A stretch of DNA of 6,981 bases from Candidatus Shapirobacteria bacterium (GTDB lineage Bacteria > Patescibacteriota > Microgenomatia > UBA12405). How positions within the stretch are numbered: the first letter of the stretch is position 1; every line of letters begins with the position of its first letter. The position numbers and the translations under genes were made by a program. Location of the stretch: NCBI GenBank assembly GCA_003647605.1, contig QMND01000032.1, forward strand, positions 1 through 6,981, written 5' to 3'. Shown here piece after piece: positions 5,774-6,981 of the stretch. A model generated the notes under the pieces. The model did not search any database. It was not told where the DNA came from and saw only the letters and a list, made by a program, of their open reading frames with translations.

Positions 5774-5997
5774 ACGTATGGGAATGCCTCGACTTTGCAG
5801 AGCTACACGCATTGGTTGCTCTCTTCACGATATCAGCAGCACTGTTGCTGCACGATTTTGAACGTGTATTCTGGTTTACCCTTGGCTTTGGTATTTCAAA
5901 CGCACTTGCCAGTATATGCTGGTATTGGAAGACCACTACGAGAGGAGGTGAAAAGTATGAATCAGTGCAAATATACGTGGATAGATCCCAAGACTAA
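5770..5997 (+). CDS. Small membrane protein with two transmembrane helices (75 aa)
   Basis: The ATG overlaps the preceding stop (ATGA). Hydrophobic segments lie at about residues 12-28 (LHALVALFTISAALLLH) and 33-53 (VFWFTLGFGISNALASICWYW), split by the short charged turn DFER. The tail from residue 54 (KTTTRGGEKYESVQIYVDRSQD) is soluble and basic, so it is probably cytoplasmic. The tail codons from 5957 overlap the next gene by 41 bases in another frame. No family is recognised; it resembles the small holin-like or accessory membrane proteins common in viruses only in size and topology. Confidence 0.55.
   Translation: MNVWECLDFAELHALVALFTISAALLLHDFERVFWFTLGFGISNALASICWYWKTTTRGGEKYESVQIYVDRSQD
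5944..5950 (+). promoter_or_regulatory. Strong Shine-Dalgarno GGAGGTG setting the start at 5957
   Basis: GGAGGTG, the full complement of the archaeal 16S tail core, sits six bases before ATG 5957 and inside the upstream membrane-protein gene. It decides the start of the zinc-finger protein over an in-frame ATG at 5795. Confidence 0.8.
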
Positions 5998-6166
5998 GAG
6001 AGAAATGAGATGTAAGAAGAAGGTTATAGGGGAATATTGCTGTGTGCACGATCCAAATTTCCACACAGGTTGCAGATACAGTATTAGAAATTGGAACAAG
6101 CCATTTGGATTGGCTGAAGCGTACTGTGCTAGGTGTGGAGATACATATCCAATTGCAGTAACATAA
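5957..6166 (+). CDS. Small zinc-finger protein (69 aa)
   Basis: Two metal sites can be seen. The first is C4, C19, C28 (or C29) and H31 in the pattern QCKYT...MRCKKKVIGEYCCVHDP. It resembles the short C-x(n)-RCkkk-x-x-G-x-YC-x-x-H finger seen in many small phage and bacterial proteins (DUF5763-like). The second is likely C39 with C57-A-R-C60. The protein is basic in its first half, which suits nucleic-acid binding. The start is set by GGAGGTG six bases upstream. It overlaps the membrane-protein gene by 41 bases. An AT-rich box follows the stop. The metal binding is well supported by the Cys/His spacing; the biological role is unknown. Confidence 0.7.
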   Translation: MNQCKYTWIDPKTKREMRCKKKVIGEYCCVHDPNFHTGCRYSIRNWNKPFGLAEAYCARCGDTYPIAVT

Positions 6167-6178
6167 AAATATTTAAAT
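6165..6178 (+). promoter_or_regulatory. Possible archaeal TATA box
   Basis: AAAAATATTTAAAT directly follows a stop codon and looks like an archaeal TATA element. A start point some 25 bases downstream would fall near 6200, at the in-frame GTG 6200 or ATG 6203, and would give a leaderless mRNA. The strong GGAGGTG at 6179 argues instead for translation from a longer transcript. It may also simply be an AT-rich spacer. Confidence 0.3.
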
Positions 6179-6185
6179 GGAGGTG
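6179..6185 (+). promoter_or_regulatory. Strong Shine-Dalgarno GGAGGTG setting the TTG start at 6191
   Basis: GGAGGTG lies five bases before TTG 6191. The GTG at 6185 overlaps the site itself and so is an unlikely start. Confidence 0.6.
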
Positions 6186-6190
6186 TGTGT

Positions 6191-6427
6191 TTGGATAACG
6201 TGATGGACGATATCTTCGTAGAGTTCCCGGACAAGAAGTCTATATTGAGGAAGGTTTTAATGGCAGTGGCTGCAACGGAGAACAACCTCCGTGTTGCCTC
6301 TCAGAGGAGGAGCCTTCCAGATGTTTCAAATATGTCCATAGAGCAGTTGACGGCAGAGTTCAGGAGATGGACCAGAGATCCAGTTAGCACTGCTATGTGG
6401 GATAAGTTGCTAGAGGTTTTGCCTTGA
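6191..6427 (+). CDS. Helical hypothetical protein (78 aa)
   Basis: TTG 6191 is chosen because of the GGAGGTG five bases before it; GTG 6200 and ATG 6203 are in-frame alternatives. The product is mostly helical: KKSILRKVLMAVAATENNLR, then MSIEQLTAEFRRWTR and VSTAMWDKLLEVL. It has no Cys, no membrane segment and no motif that I recognise. The mix of basic and hydrophobic residues would suit a small protein- or DNA-binding helical bundle. Its stop overlaps the next start in a TTGA. Confidence 0.6.
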   Translation: MDNVMDDIFVEFPDKKSILRKVLMAVAATENNLRVASQRRSLPDVSNMSIEQLTAEFRRWTRDPVSTAMWDKLLEVLP

Positions 6428-6654
6428 CGGTAAATATAAGGTTTTCAAAGACAGATCTTGTGAAGCTTGATCAGATATTGGCCCAGATGATTCACTACGC
6501 AGACGGCGGTATAGATGCTGTCGGTGGATTGGAGGAGGAAGACCTTCCAGCCATAAGGGAATATGCATACAACTTTAGAATTAAATGCATAGACAAATGG
6601 TTGAACGACTACGATACGTATGATGGGTCATCTCAGGATGCAAGCTTTACATGA
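6424..6654 (+). CDS. Acidic hypothetical protein (76 aa)
   Basis: The TTG start overlaps the previous stop (TTGA); no good Shine-Dalgarno site is present, so translation is probably coupled. Predicted helices cover KTDLVKLDQILAQMIHYA and LPAIREYAYNFRIKCIDKWL, joined by a Gly/Asp-rich turn (DGGIDAVGGLEEED). The C-terminal tail (NDYDTYDGSSQDASFT) is acidic and probably flexible. No family is recognised. The first codons (TVNIRFSKTDL) may form a short strand. Confidence 0.55.
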   Translation: MTVNIRFSKTDLVKLDQILAQMIHYADGGIDAVGGLEEEDLPAIREYAYNFRIKCIDKWLNDYDTYDGSSQDASFT

Positions 6655-6665
6655 GGAATCCGTAA

Positions 6666-6845
6666 TTGAGGGACTATAGCAGGTTTCTTAAGCCAGCAAA
6701 TATAGGCTGGCACTGTCATAGATGCGTTTACGGAAGAGTATCCTTGATTGATGGAAAGCGAGAGATCATATGCACAGAACCCGAACATCTGAACGAGAGG
6801 AGGTCTGAGGATAAATGCGTGTGGATGAAAAAGCGAAGAATATAG
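6666..6845 (+). CDS. Small four-Cys protein (59 aa), putative zinc finger
   Basis: This short frame starts at TTG 6666, nine bases after GAGG (6653-6656). The product has C17-H-R-C20, C36 and C51, with H16, H18 and H41 nearby (GWHCHRCVYGRVSL, IICTEPEH, DKCVW). That is the layout of a small single-site zinc module. The protein is basic and ends in KKRRI, which fits nucleic-acid binding. It continues the pattern of small metal-binding proteins in this window. Codon choice (AGG, ATA, AGA) matches its neighbours. Its last 31 bases overlap the membrane peptide gene. The family is not recognised. Confidence 0.55.
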   Translation: MRDYSRFLKPANIGWHCHRCVYGRVSLIDGKREIICTEPEHLNERRSEDKCVWMKKRRI

Positions 6846-6940
6846 TTCTGAGTATTATAGATAGCAAATTCTTCTTCATATTGATATATCCATTAATGCT
6901 TTATACTGCATTCTGGATAAGATCTATTAGAAGAAGGTAG
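6815..6940 (+). CDS. Single-pass membrane peptide (41 aa)
   Basis: ATG 6815 lies ten bases after GGAGGT (6799-6804), with a second GAGG at 6807-6810. The product has a polar N-terminus (MRVDEKAKN), a first mildly hydrophobic stretch (IVLSII), a clear transmembrane helix at about 19-35 (FFFILIYPLMLYTAFWI) and a strongly basic end (RSIRRR). This predicts the C-terminus on the cytoplasmic side. The good Shine-Dalgarno site and the complete membrane pattern argue that it is real despite its size. No family can be given. The remaining bases to 6981 are AT-rich and hold no feature I can support. Confidence 0.45.
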   Translation: MRVDEKAKNIVLSIIDSKFFFILIYPLMLYTAFWIRSIRRR

Positions 6941-6981
6941 CTCTATAATAGAACCATTAGTAGTATTGTGTGTATATATTC

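Noticed and set aside
5243..5812. Minus-strand open frames opposite the ATPase tail and the following genes
   Set aside because: The composition is that of an antisense shadow, without a ribosome site or recognisable domain, while the plus strand has coupled genes here.
1..6981. CRISPR array, insertion sequence, or long direct repeats
   Set aside because: No regularly spaced repeats, no transposase motif and no long inverted repeats were seen on either strand by reading.

Overview
The window reads as a piece of accessory or viral DNA, most likely from an archaeon and probably a thermophilic one. About seventeen genes lie on the + strand, almost all end-to-end or overlapping by 1 to 41 bases (ATGA, TTGA and TAATG junctions). 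Codon use is rich in ATA, AGA and AGG. Starts include TTG and GTG behind GGAGG/GGTG Shine-Dalgarno sites. An RPA-like OB-fold protein, a Sak4-like ATPase and many very small Cys-rich or membrane proteins fit an archaeal virus or plasmid. No capsid, tail, terminase, polymerase or integrase gene is seen, so virus versus plasmid cannot be settled here. The host domain is an inference from style, not from a marker gene.

Layout. Bases 1-617 hold the 3' part of an RPA-like single-stranded DNA-binding protein, closed by a hairpin plus T-tract terminator. Bases 656-2139 carry a run of small proteins: one short beta-beta-alpha-like protein, an 80-residue unknown whose start is doubtful, a Cys-containing 74-residue protein, a double zinc-ribbon protein, a six-Cys protein and an acidic coiled-coil protein. 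Bases 2136-4535 form a tightly coupled block: a two-helix membrane protein, a DUF4855-like compact TIM barrel, a PIG-L (LmbE) N-deacetylase and an ATP-grasp ligase. Bases 4525-5418 encode a Sak4/AAA_24-type RecA-fold ATPase. A short GC-rich gap with mutually exclusive hairpins follows, and then more small genes to 6940: an unknown, a two-helix membrane protein, a zinc-finger protein, two helical unknowns, a four-Cys protein and a one-helix membrane peptide.

Functional reading. The OB-fold protein and the RecA-like ATPase could together form a single-strand annealing/recombination module, as proposed for Sak4 with its SSB partner. The DUF4855-like/PIG-L/ATP-grasp block is the most interesting part. 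A deacetylase that frees an amine next to an amide-forming ligase resembles the logic of mycothiol and bacillithiol synthesis and of amino-sugar tailoring. It suggests an uncharacterised sugar-modifying pathway, for which no substrate can be named from sequence alone.
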